DNA of 18,789 nucleotides from Dehalococcoidales bacterium (lineage in GTDB: Bacteria; Chloroflexota; Dehalococcoidia; Dehalococcoidales; Fen-1064). The stretch is from contig JAQTPO010000013.1 of the NCBI GenBank assembly GCA_028712845.1, positions 1 to 18,789 of the forward strand, in the 5' to 3' direction. Below, piece by piece: positions 6,851 to 13,550 of the stretch; the stretch's first letter is position 1; each line of letters begins with the position of its first letter. Under the pieces are notes generated by a model, which searched no databases, was not told the DNA's origin, and saw only the letters and a program-made list of their open reading frames with translations. The translations under genes and the position numbers were made by a program.

Positions 6851-8062
6851 TTATTTCACTTCAACCGACAATAGCTTATTGCTTAAATTCTTATCGCTTT
6901 TTGTAAAGACCCTGAGATAATTGCTGGTAACGCCGGACCACAGACCATCATCAGTCTGCTTTTCCCAGAGCACATCCATCAACTCCCCGGAGAAATGCTC
7001 CCGGAATTTACGAGCGCTTTCCTCAGCCAGCGCCAGCATCTTTTGAGAACGTTCCTTTTTAACCCTCTCCTGTATTTGTCCCGCCATCTGTGCCGCCGAT
7101 GTGCCTGAACGCGGTGAATATGGGAAAACATGGATGCGGGCAAAATCCATCCGGCGGCAGAATTCCAGACTTTCCTCGAATTCCTTCTCCGTCTCACCCG
7201 GAAAACCCACGATGACATCGGTAGTGATAGCTACCGCAGGCACTTCCGCCCGAATCAGGTCTATTGTCTTCCGGTAATCTTCAAGGGTGTAGTGCCTTTT
7301 CATCCTTTTCAGAACACTAGCGCTCCCGCTCTGCAGCGAGAGATGAAAATGGGGACACAAGCGGCTATTTCTCCACAACTTAATGAGTTCCGGAGAAATC
7401 TCCTGCGGCTGGAGTGACGATAGTCTCACCCTGGGAATACTTGTCGAAGTGAGAATATGCGCTAACAGCTCCTTTAAGTCCATACCTGAAAAAGCATACG
7501 CCCCGACCCTGGTGCCGGTCAGCACTACTTCCTGATAACCTTCTGCAGCCCTCTGCTTGATTTCCCCGATAATTACATCAGGCGGTACACTCACTTCACT
7601 ACTCCGTACGAAAGGCACGATGCAATAAGCGCAGAAATTGCGGCAACCGTCCTGTATCTTAATAAAAGCGCGGGTGCGGAATGGAGAAGGAGAGCCGGTT
7701 GAGTTTTTTGTGGAATTACCTTTTTGCGGAATCTGCTGTAATATCTGCAGTAGGTTTGACTTCTCGCTATTACCGACAACGAAGGTAATTCCTTCGATAC
7801 TCTTCAATTCTTCAGCGGCGCGCTCAGCGTAACAGCCCGTCACGATGATAACCTCATTCGGGTTCCGCCGGTGAGCTAGCCTGAGCAAGTGCCGTGACTT
7901 GGCATCAGCGGTATGAGTTACCGTACAGGTATTCAGAATGTAAACATCCGCCTCGTCAGGGCGGGCAACCAATTCATAGCCGGCTTTAACAAATTGCCGT
8001 GCCAGCAACTCTGCTTCCGCCTGATTTAATTTACAGCCTAATGTCTCTAAAGCAACTTTCAT
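6851..8062 (-). CDS. mtaB: tRNA (N6-L-threonylcarbamoyladenosine(37)-C2)-methylthiotransferase MtaB
   Basis: Radical-SAM enzyme that converts t6A37 to ms2t6A37 in tRNAs reading ANN codons. Of 403 residues, the N-terminal UPF0004 (MTTase) domain has cysteines 10 (TLGCKLNQAE), 46 (NTCTVT) and 77 (VTGCYAE) that hold the auxiliary cluster. The radical-SAM triad CRNFCAYC is at Cys140, 144 and 147. A TRAM-like C-terminal region follows after about residue 340. TLGCKLNQ, rather than the TYGCQMN type of MiaB or the RimO form, supports the MtaB subgroup. The start is put at ATG 8062; a TTG three codons upstream (8071) would add only Met-Leu-Leu. No strong Shine-Dalgarno sequence is visible. It is divergent from fabF across a 146-base gap and is probably the first gene of the minus-strand run. 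Confidence 0.93.
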   Translation of the reverse strand: MKVALETLGCKLNQAEAELLARQFVKAGYELVARPDEADVYILNTCTVTHTADAKSRHLLRLAHRRNPNEVIIVTGCYAERAAEELKSIEGITFVVGNSEKSNLLQILQQIPQKGNSTKNSTGSPSPFRTRAFIKIQDGCRNFCAYCIVPFVRSSEVSVPPDVIIGEIKQRAAEGYQEVVLTGTRVGAYAFSGMDLKELLAHILTSTSIPRVRLSSLQPQEISPELIKLWRNSRLCPHFHLSLQSGSASVLKRMKRHYTLEDYRKTIDLIRAEVPAVAITTDVIVGFPGETEKEFEESLEFCRRMDFARIHVFPYSPRSGTSAAQMAGQIQERVKKERSQKMLALAEESARKFREHFSGELMDVLWEKQTDDGLWSGVTSNYLRVFTKSDKNLSNKLLSVEVK

Positions 8063-8113
8063 CAATAACAACCAGTTGGGTTTGAATTATAAGTAGAAAT
8101 GACATACGGCAAA

Positions 8114-8143
8114 TTGACTATAAACCCGCTAATCCATTATACT
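8114..8143 (+). promoter_or_regulatory. sigma70-type promoter upstream of fabF
   Basis: TTGACT (8114-8119), an 18-base spacer and TATACT (8138-8143) match the -35 and -10 consensus at five of six positions each. The predicted 5' leader to the GTG at 8209 is about 58 bases. It sits in the divergent gap between mtaB and fabF. Confidence 0.6.
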
Positions 8144-8175
8144 AACGATATTCAGGAGACATCAAATCTTGTAAT

Positions 8176-8196
8176 CTTTCACACTCCGAATGAAAG
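8176..8196 (+). promoter_or_regulatory. leader hairpin abutting the fabF ribosome binding site
   Basis: CTTTCA (8176-8181) pairs with TGAAAG (8191-8196) around a nine-base loop. The 3' arm runs into AAGGGGA (8194-8200), the likely Shine-Dalgarno sequence, so folding could limit access to it. The stem is short and the regulatory role is inference. Confidence 0.3.
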
Positions 8197-8208
8197 GGGA
8201 ATTTCACA

Positions 8209-9453
8209 GTGGACAATAGAGTCGTTGTTACCGGTATCGGCATGGTTAGTCCATTAGGACTGGATGCAGTCAGCACATGGGATGCACTGATAAATGGTAA
8301 GTCAGGCATCGATAAAATTACCCTTTTTGACGCCAGCGCCCATACAACCAAAATTGCCGCCGAGGTCAAGGGTTTCGACCCGACCAAATATATCGACCGC
8401 AAGCTTGTTCGCCGCATGGACCGCTTTACCCAATTTGCGGTTGCCGCCAGTCAAGAGGCATTACGTGATTCGAGATTACAGGTCGATGATAATAATCGCG
8501 ATAACATCGGCGTGTTAGTCGGTAGTGGTATCGGTGGCTTAATCACCCTGTCAGAACAGATAAAAACGATGGCAGAGAAGGGACCCGATAGGGTCAGCCC
8601 TTTCCTGATCCCAATGATGATTTCCGATATGGCTTCTGCTCAGATTTCTATCAACCTCGGAGTCAAGGGACCAAATTTCTGTCCCACCTCCGCCTGCTCC
8701 AGCGGTTCTGACGCAATCGGAACTGCTTACGAAATCATAAAGCGCGGCGATGGTATTGCGATGTTAGCCGGCGGGGCGGAAGCAGTTATCACCCCCATCG
8801 GCGTAGCAGGCTTTAATGCCGCCAGAGCATTATCCACCCGTAACGATAATCCCGGGCAAGCCTCCCGGCCATTCGATGCGCAACGCGATGGTTTTGTCAT
8901 CGGCGAAGGCGCCGCTATCCTTATACTGGAAAATCTGGACTATGCCAAACAACGAGGCGCTAATATACTGGCAGAGATCATCGGCTACGGCGCCAGCAGT
9001 GATGCTTATCACATTACTTCGCCATCCGAAGACGGAGAGGGCGCAGTCAGGGCAATACGAATGGTACTTAAAAAAGCAGGATTAACACCGGCTGACATTG
9101 ACTACATTAATGCTCACGGTACATCGACCGAGCTTAACGATAAGATTGAGACAAAGGCGATTAAAACCGTCTTCGGAGATTACGCCCACAAAGTGCCGGT
9201 CAGTTCCACCAAGTCGATGACCGGACACATGATAGGTGCTGCCGGCGCCATCGAAGCGGCATTCTGCGTGCTGGTTATCGTGAACGGTATTATCCCTCCC
9301 ACCATCAACTACACTACTCCAGACTCCGAATGCGACCTGGATTATGTGCCGAATGTAGCACGCAGGGCTAGCATTAAGACGGTTTTATCCAATGCTTTCG
9401 GTTTCGGCGGACATAATTCGGTACTGGCTATCAGAAAATATAATGAGGCTTAG
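8209..9453 (+). CDS. fabF: beta-ketoacyl-ACP synthase II
   Basis: Condenses malonyl-ACP with acyl-ACP in fatty-acid elongation, in the cytoplasm. The 414 residues match the family. The catalytic Cys163 (TSACSSG), His303 (NAHGTST) and His340 (TGHMIGAAGA), with Lys335, fall at the same numbers as in E. coli FabF. The N terminus (VVVTGIGMVSPLG) and C terminus (NAFGFGGHN) are typical. The GTG start at 8209 is supported by AAGGGGA nine bases upstream and by the protein beginning directly with the conserved first strand. A sigma70-like promoter lies at 8114-8143. No acpP or other fab gene is adjacent. recJ starts two bases after its stop, so the two are very likely one transcript. The KAS II assignment over KAS I follows from overall sequence type and length. 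Confidence 0.95.
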   Translation: MDNRVVVTGIGMVSPLGLDAVSTWDALINGKSGIDKITLFDASAHTTKIAAEVKGFDPTKYIDRKLVRRMDRFTQFAVAASQEALRDSRLQVDDNNRDNIGVLVGSGIGGLITLSEQIKTMAEKGPDRVSPFLIPMMISDMASAQISINLGVKGPNFCPTSACSSGSDAIGTAYEIIKRGDGIAMLAGGAEAVITPIGVAGFNAARALSTRNDNPGQASRPFDAQRDGFVIGEGAAILILENLDYAKQRGANILAEIIGYGASSDAYHITSPSEDGEGAVRAIRMVLKKAGLTPADIDYINAHGTSTELNDKIETKAIKTVFGDYAHKVPVSSTKSMTGHMIGAAGAIEAAFCVLVIVNGIIPPTINYTTPDSECDLDYVPNVARRASIKTVLSNAFGFGGHNSVLAIRKYNEA

Positions 9454-9455
9454 GC

Positions 9456-11138
9456 TTGAATCATAAGCGCTGGCACATTTTGCCACCAGTGCCACGCGGG
9501 CACCCATTGGGTAAGTGCGGATTGCCGCCACTGGTTACCCAAATTCTCTTTAACCGTGGGCTTGGTGAACCTTCGCAGGTCGAACCGTTTCTCCGTGCCG
9601 ATAAGCGGTTATCCTCCGACCCCTTCCTCCTGCCGGATATGGAGGTAGCGGTTACTAGAATTTATCGCGCCATGCTCGGCGGAGAAAAGATTGCTATCTA
9701 CGGGGACTTCGATGCAGATGGCATCACATCCACCGCCTTGCTCATTCAGGGACTGAAAGCTTTCAATATACAGGCTGTCCCCTACATTCCACACCGGATG
9801 AACGAGGGACACGGGCTAAAGATTGCAGCGGTGGAAAGTCTGCACAAAGAAGGCGTTAGCCTTATCATTACTACCGATTGCGGCATCACCGGCATCAATC
9901 CGGTAAAAAAAGCGCACCGCCTGGGCATCGATGTTATTATAACCGACCACCACACCCCGACCGAAGAATTGCCACCTGCCCTTGCGCTGGTCAATCCCAA
10001 ACGAACCGATTCACACTATCCGTTCATCGAACTTGCCGGAGTCGGCGTTGCTTATAAACTATTACAAGCCCTGTTGATGGGCGTCAATAAAGAATCTCAG
10101 CTTGACGAGGTTACCGATTTAGTTGCCCTCGGTACGGTGGCAGATATGACACCCCTGCTGGGAGAGAACCGTTACCTCGTCAATGAAGGTTTAAAGAGAA
10201 TGAATGCCTCATTGCGGCTCGGACTCGGCGAATTAATGACCAGCGCCGGACTAAAGCACGGCTGTCTGACCTCCGAAAATATCACATGGTCGATTGCGCC
10301 CCGGATAAACACGGCGAGCCGCCTCGACCACGCTTTGCCCAGCTATGAACTCCTGACGACCGACTCGATTGAGCGCGCGAAAGAACTGACCGACTGGCTG
10401 GAACAAAAGAACACCGAGCGGCAGCAAATGGTCGCCCGCGCCACTACAATGGTAAAGGAGCAGGTCATTGCCGCCCCTTTGACACCACTGATAATGGTAA
10501 GGGCAGACGATTTTTCAGCGGGTATCTCAGGTTTAGTCGCTAACCGGCTCACGGATGAATTTTACCGTCCGACAGTGGTGATTAGAGCCGGTAAGAAAAT
10601 CAGCACCGGGAGTTGCCGCAGTATCCCTGAGTTCAACATCATCGATGCCCTGACACAATGCCGCGACCTGTTTGTGGAGTACGGAGGACATAAGGGAGCA
10701 GCCGGTTTTATGATATTAACTCACAATCTGGATCACCTTTACGAGCGTCTGATGAAACTGGCAGAAACCCGGCTTGCCGGCGTCGACCTGAGACCGAAGA
10801 TCGATATCGATGCTGAGGTTTCACTGCGAGACCTTGCCGGTAACGCCTACCGCGCCATTCAGCAGTTAGCGCCTTTCGGGCAGGCAAACCCGCAACCTGT
10901 CTTGCTCAGCCGCAAAGTCAGGGTGGTTAGCCACCGCACGATGGGAAATAATAGCGGTCATCTCAGGCTCAAACTGGAGCAGGATGGGATGGTCTGGGAC
11001 GCTGTGGCATTCGGGTTCGGCAGCAACCAGGCAGAGCTATCTGAACCTCTGGACATCGTCTATAACCTGGAGCTTGACCAGTGGAACAACAAGTCAACAC
11101 TACGGCTGAATTTACTGGACTTTGCGAAGGCAAACTAG
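9456..11138 (+). CDS. recJ: single-stranded-DNA-specific exonuclease RecJ
   Basis: 5'-3' single-strand DNA exonuclease of the DHH phosphoesterase superfamily, used in recombination, mismatch repair and base-excision repair. The 560 residues match the usual bacterial length. Visible motifs are GDFDADGITS (residues 83-92), TTDCGITG, the DHH triad ITDHH (Asp164-His165-His166), LGTVADMTPL, and the DHHA1 motif GGHKGAAGF (410-418), followed by an OB-type C-terminal part. The start is the TTG at 9456, two bases after the fabF stop, with GAGG (9444-9447) inside the end of fabF as a Shine-Dalgarno sequence. The first family-like residues (RWHILPPVP) follow at once. Translation is probably coupled to fabF. 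GC content is about 60 percent in a sampled line, clearly above the next gene. Confidence 0.95.
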   Translation: MNHKRWHILPPVPRGHPLGKCGLPPLVTQILFNRGLGEPSQVEPFLRADKRLSSDPFLLPDMEVAVTRIYRAMLGGEKIAIYGDFDADGITSTALLIQGLKAFNIQAVPYIPHRMNEGHGLKIAAVESLHKEGVSLIITTDCGITGINPVKKAHRLGIDVIITDHHTPTEELPPALALVNPKRTDSHYPFIELAGVGVAYKLLQALLMGVNKESQLDEVTDLVALGTVADMTPLLGENRYLVNEGLKRMNASLRLGLGELMTSAGLKHGCLTSENITWSIAPRINTASRLDHALPSYELLTTDSIERAKELTDWLEQKNTERQQMVARATTMVKEQVIAAPLTPLIMVRADDFSAGISGLVANRLTDEFYRPTVVIRAGKKISTGSCRSIPEFNIIDALTQCRDLFVEYGGHKGAAGFMILTHNLDHLYERLMKLAETRLAGVDLRPKIDIDAEVSLRDLAGNAYRAIQQLAPFGQANPQPVLLSRKVRVVSHRTMGNNSGHLRLKLEQDGMVWDAVAFGFGSNQAELSEPLDIVYNLELDQWNNKSTLRLNLLDFAKAN

Positions 11139-11151
11139 CGACCCGCTTGTC

Positions 11152-11171
11152 ATTCCAGCGCAGGCTGGAAT
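11152..11171. repeat. hairpin repeat downstream of recJ
   Basis: ATTCCAGC (11152-11159), loop GCAG, GCTGGAAT (11164-11171): a perfect 8-bp stem preceded by TTGTC, giving the same GTCATTCC lead as at 5351 and 15911. It lies 13 bases after the recJ stop at the convergent junction. No T-tract follows, so it is called a member of the dispersed repeat family and not a terminator. Confidence 0.55.
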
Positions 11172-11188
11172 CCAGATGATTAATGGTT

Positions 11189-11204
11189 GGTTTCACCCAC
11201 CCTG
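11189..11204. repeat. direct repeat, left copy, bracketing the HAD gene
   Basis: GGTTTCACCCACCCTG. The same sequence with one mismatch (GGTTACACCCACCCTG) is at 11943-11958 in the same orientation, with the HAD phosphatase gene between. Its last nine bases (CCCACCCTG) also occur, reverse complemented, in the repeat at 2223-2231. The pair may therefore be two dispersed-repeat remnants or a duplicated insertion target. Confidence 0.5.
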
Positions 11205-11216
11205 CTGAATTTTAAC

Positions 11217-11870
11217 CTAATGAATTCCCATTAGTGTTGTCTGAATTTCAGACGGGCGACTGCAGATGTAATCCGGGGTTGCATCATTGATTTCCCGTTG
11301 ACTCCCATATCCATAGGTGACGCCAATCGTTTTTATCCGGTTTGCCTTCCCTGCAGTAATATCTTCTCTTCTATCACCAATCATTACGGTTTTCTCTACG
11401 GCCAGATTGAGATGTTTTAAAACAAATTCAATAAGTTCTGCTTTATTGTCAAAGCGACCATCCAATTCTGTTCCAAATATGTCGCTGAACCATTGAGAAA
11501 GTTGAAAATGTTTAATGATTCTATCGGCATACATCTTCGGTTTTGTGGTGACGACATAAAGGTTAAAGGAATTCTCACTTAATGTGGTTAGTAAATCTGT
11601 AATTCCAGGATAAACCATATTTTCAAAGAGACCAACCTTAGAAAATCTCTCGCGATAAAGGGCTAATGCTTTCTCAATCAGAATGTCTTCATTAGAACAA
11701 AGCAGCTTCTTGAAGGTGGAGCGTAGAGAAGGCCCTATAAAATCATTAGTCTCAAGTTCACCGGAGTAAGGTCGCCCAAGCTCATTGAGAGAATATTGGA
11801 TACACTTCCAAATGCCTTCTTTTGAGTCGGTAAGAGTGCCGTCTAAGTCAAAGAATACATTTGATAGCAT
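11217..11870 (-). CDS. HAD-superfamily hydrolase, phosphoglycolate phosphatase-like (HAD-IA)
   Basis: Cytoplasmic phosphatase of the haloacid dehalogenase superfamily; the substrate is not known. Of 217 residues, motif I is FFDLDGTLTDS with nucleophile Asp8 and acid/base Asp10. An alpha-helical C1 cap follows (about 17-85). Motif II is VVTTKP (Thr108/109), motif III is Lys143 in FDNKAEL, and motif IV is IGDRREDI (Asp166, Asp170). All catalytic positions are present. Gph-like phosphatases and some 5'-nucleotidases share this pattern. It is strikingly AT-rich: two sampled 60-base lines are 32 and 37 percent GC, against about 60 percent in recJ. It is bracketed by 16-base direct repeats, which hints at separate acquisition. 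No clear Shine-Dalgarno sequence precedes the ATG. A palindrome (11904-11917) lies about 34 bases upstream. Confidence 0.88.
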   Translation of the reverse strand: MLSNVFFDLDGTLTDSKEGIWKCIQYSLNELGRPYSGELETNDFIGPSLRSTFKKLLCSNEDILIEKALALYRERFSKVGLFENMVYPGITDLLTTLSENSFNLYVVTTKPKMYADRIIKHFQLSQWFSDIFGTELDGRFDNKAELIEFVLKHLNLAVEKTVMIGDRREDITAGKANRIKTIGVTYGYGSQREINDATPDYICSRPSEIQTTLMGIH

Positions 11871-11903
11871 TGAAACTATTTTAATTCCTGTTTAGTATGT
11901 ACT

Positions 11904-11917
11904 TACTACTGGTAGTA
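11904..11917. promoter_or_regulatory. palindrome upstream of the HAD gene, operator candidate
   Basis: TACTAC, two bases, GTAGTA: a 14-base inverted repeat in the AT-rich 90-base gap between higA and the HAD gene, centred about 40 bases before the HAD ATG. The position fits an operator, but no convincing -35/-10 pair was found around it. Confidence 0.3.
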
Positions 11918-11942
11918 TTTTAGCATTATTCCCATGTTAGCG

Positions 11943-11958
11943 GGTTACACCCACCCTG
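11943..11958. repeat. direct repeat, right copy, bracketing the HAD gene
   Basis: GGTTACACCCACCCTG, 15 of 16 identical to the copy at 11189-11204 and in the same orientation. It ends two bases before the higA stop codon triplet at 11961, so the border lies tight against the toxin-antitoxin unit. Confidence 0.5.
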
Positions 11959-11960
11959 AA

Positions 11961-12248
11961 CTATACGACTTTATTGTTTCTATTGACCAGTGCTTTAGTA
12001 AGCTGAAAGTCAGTCTCCAGATTCAGCCAGAATCGTGCCGGAATTTCCGGCATGACTCCCTCTAGTTGCAAGGCAGTCTCAGCGGTGATGGCTTTCTTCC
12101 CGTGAATAATCTCGTTAATCGCGTTTATCGGTCTTCCCATCCGCTTCGCCAGTTCTTTTTGAGAGATGCCACGCGCCTCAATTTCTTCCGCGAGATGCTC
12201 TCCTGGAGGAATAGCAATGTCAGGGAAAGTATCCGTTTTAGTCACCAT
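11961..12248 (-). CDS. higA: HigA-type antitoxin, XRE-family DNA-binding protein
   Basis: Antitoxin of a type II toxin-antitoxin pair. HigA proteins bind the toxin and repress their own promoter. Of 95 residues, the N terminus IPPGEHLAEEIEARG is typical of the VapI/HigA group. The helix-turn-helix spans about residues 29-50 (SQKELAKRMG...INEIIHGKK), followed by ITAETALQLE and the family mark ARFWLNLE. The start is set at ATG 12248, because GGAGG on the minus strand (12255-12259) lies six bases before it, inside the end of the toxin gene. A longer frame reaching back to 12299 would start in the toxin gene with unrelated residues (MKRYKKTK). It overlaps the toxin by 11 bases, toxin first, the order usual for higBA. 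The pair is inferred to be autoregulated through the palindrome at 12555-12570. Confidence 0.93.
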   Translation of the reverse strand: MVTKTDTFPDIAIPPGEHLAEEIEARGISQKELAKRMGRPINAINEIIHGKKAITAETALQLEGVMPEIPARFWLNLETDFQLTKALVNRNNKVV

Positions 12249-12534
12249 GATAGTCCTCCACATCAATAATACGCACTTTGTCTTCTTGTACCTTTTCAAT
12301 AATAAGTCGATAGTTTCCCGTAAGAGTTATAGAATACTGTCCGGCGCGGTTTCCTTTTAAGGGATGTAGCCTTAATGCACGATGCCCATATAGCTGTGAG
12401 AATTCATCCACGGCCCTTAAATCTTCTAATCGCAGTATGTACTTCCGTCCGACCGGGACGCCGAAAAGTCGGCTTGCTTCTGAGAAATTCGTGCTTGCAT
12501 TAGTCAGACGATTTGACGAGAAATCTAAATACAC
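12238..12534 (-). CDS. higB: HigB/RelE-type toxin
   Basis: Probable ribosome-dependent mRNA endonuclease of the RelE/ParE superfamily, 98 residues. The centre and C terminus carry the HigB pattern: LRLHPLKGNRAGQYSI, then LTGNYRLII, and the closing DVEDYHGD. The genetic evidence is strong: an XRE-HigA antitoxin overlaps its 3' end by 11 bases and is read from a Shine-Dalgarno sequence within it. The start used is GTG at 12534. AGGG on the minus strand at 12542-12545 lies seven or so bases upstream. The first residues (YLDFSSNRLTNAS) are less family-like than the rest, so the exact start is not certain, but the promoter position permits no much longer form. Activity in this strain cannot be read from sequence. 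Confidence 0.87.
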   Translation of the reverse strand: MYLDFSSNRLTNASTNFSEASRLFGVPVGRKYILRLEDLRAVDEFSQLYGHRALRLHPLKGNRAGQYSITLTGNYRLIIEKVQEDKVRIIDVEDYHGD

Positions 12535-12553
12535 CCTTACACCCTATGGATAT

Positions 12554-12583
12554 AATATACATCAGTATATTTGATTTTGTCAA
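12554..12583 (-). promoter_or_regulatory. higBA promoter
   Basis: On the minus strand, a perfect TTGACA -35 (12578-12583), an 18-base spacer and TATATT -10 (12554-12559). The leader to the toxin GTG at 12534 is short, about 12-15 bases. The -35 lies only six bases beyond the nitroreductase stop, so the toxin-antitoxin unit carries its own compact promoter. Confidence 0.65.
12555..12570. promoter_or_regulatory. palindromic operator candidate for HigA
   Basis: ATATAC, TGAT, GTATAT: a perfect 6-bp inverted repeat with a four-base centre, covering the spacer and the -10 of the higBA promoter. HigA antitoxins are known to repress by binding palindromes in their own promoter; that this is the site is inference from position and symmetry. 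Confidence 0.55.
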
Positions 12584-12588
12584 GGTGA

Positions 12589-13110
12589 CTACTCTTTGAA
12601 CTTAATCATCCCTTCTCTATTACCGTGTTTTTCAAAATAGACGAAATCGCTTAGCTTACGGCGCGTGTGCACGGGAGATTCGGCAGGATAGCCAATCGAC
12701 AGGATGCAAATCAGTTTTTTCGTGGCAGGGATGGACAGAATCTTTTTAATAATACCGCTGATATTCGGATTTATCCAGCAGGCTCCCAGCCCCAGGGCAT
12801 GCGCCGCCAACCAGATAGCATAAGCCGCCATAGTGCCATCCTGCACCGGGCAGGCAGTCCGCCACGGATTAACCACAACTGCAATCGCCAGCGGCGCTTC
12901 AGTTAGAAAAGAACCAAAGACAAACGACCGTGATATTCTTTTCTTTGTTTCCGGGTCGGTAATGACGATGAATTCCCACGGTTGAGAATTGACGGATGAC
13001 GGCGCCCAGCGTCCCGCCTCCAGTAGCTTCTCAATTAGTTCGGGAGGCACCGGCTCTTTCGTATATTTCCGGATAGACCTTCTTGTCCTGATTGCTTCTA
13101 ATACTTCCAT
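12589..13110 (-). CDS. nitroreductase-family FMN oxidoreductase
   Basis: Flavin-dependent oxidoreductase of the nitroreductase fold, acting as a dimer in the cytoplasm; the natural substrate is unknown. Of 173 residues, the N-terminal FMN-binding signature is RTRRSIRKY (residues 8-16), followed by APSSVNSQPWEF (36-47), the usual flavin-contacting loop. The helical middle (GTMAAYAIWLAAHALGLG) and LSIGYPAE near the C terminus fit the short bacterial subgroup of about 170 residues. No extra iron-sulfur domain is present. It starts three bases after the stop of the cyclophilin-like gene, so the two are almost certainly co-transcribed. It ends six bases before the higBA -35 box. Confidence 0.9.
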   Translation of the reverse strand: MEVLEAIRTRRSIRKYTKEPVPPELIEKLLEAGRWAPSSVNSQPWEFIVITDPETKKRISRSFVFGSFLTEAPLAIAVVVNPWRTACPVQDGTMAAYAIWLAAHALGLGACWINPNISGIIKKILSIPATKKLICILSIGYPAESPVHTRRKLSDFVYFEKHGNREGMIKFKE

Positions 13111-13113
13111 CCG

Positions 13114-13482
13114 CTATCTCCGCACAGTGATTTTCTCACCGTCTTTGACTTTTCTCAATAGCGTGTCGATGTCTTTGATTTTGCCGATGACATTGACAGC
13201 ACTGGCAGGTCTGATTTCATTCCCGCGGCTGATTGGCGTCTTTCCCAGGAAAATACACAGTGCCGGACCTTCCGGCCAATAGGCAATATCCCCTAGCGCC
13301 ACTATTTCCTTCCCGTTTTCAACGCCGGTATGTAGAGTTACATAAAAATAAATCTCATCGCCCCAGAGGTTAGCCTCGCTGGTGATGGGCAGGGCATCAT
13401 AGACCAGTCCGGCGGTTTTAGTGTCATTCAGGATAGCTTCGGCTTCAATGCCACCGACGACGATTTTAATGTCTTTATTCAT
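13114..13482 (-). CDS. cyclophilin-like-fold protein (TM1367/COG2164 type)
   Basis: Small protein of 122 residues with the beta-barrel fold of the cyclophilin-like family typified by Thermotoga TM1367. Its biochemical role is unknown, and prolyl isomerase activity should not be assumed. The family-like core is ALPITSEANLWGDEIYFYV (about 29-47), then GDIAYWPEGPALCIFLGKTP (about 65-84). The end is basic (KDGEKITVRR). The ATG has a strong GGGAGG on the minus strand at 13487-13492. It lies 68 bases downstream of the thiolase gene, with a GC-rich hairpin between, and three bases upstream of the nitroreductase gene. No signal peptide or membrane segment is visible. The family call comes from motif recognition only. 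Confidence 0.75.
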   Translation of the reverse strand: MNKDIKIVVGGIEAEAILNDTKTAGLVYDALPITSEANLWGDEIYFYVTLHTGVENGKEIVALGDIAYWPEGPALCIFLGKTPISRGNEIRPASAVNVIGKIKDIDTLLRKVKDGEKITVRR

Positions 13483-13503
13483 ACTGCCTCCCTAAAATCA
13501 CAA

Positions 13504-13524
13504 GGGCGGGTCTAATGCCCGCCC
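13504..13524. repeat. GC-rich hairpin between thiolase and cyclophilin-like gene
   Basis: GGGCGGG (13504-13510), a seven-base loop, CCCGCCC (13518-13524): a perfect 7-bp stem. It follows the thiolase stop by 26 bases in the direction of transcription. The run after it on the minus strand (TTGTGATTTT) is only modestly T-rich. It could be a weak terminator or attenuator between the two genes, or a dispersed GC-rich repeat. Confidence 0.45.
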
Positions 13525-13550
13525 CTGCAAGTAAATCTTTTGAATCCGTT

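Noticed and set aside
8153..8175. AGGAG in the fabF leader as the ribosome site of a tiny leader peptide
   Set aside because: The only start-like codon at a fitting distance (a TTG near 8170) is followed at once by a stop codon, so no peptide would be made.
11961..12299. Longer antitoxin form starting at 12299
   Set aside because: The extra 17 residues lie inside the toxin gene and do not look like a HigA N terminus. GGAGG at 12255-12259 clearly serves the ATG at 12248.
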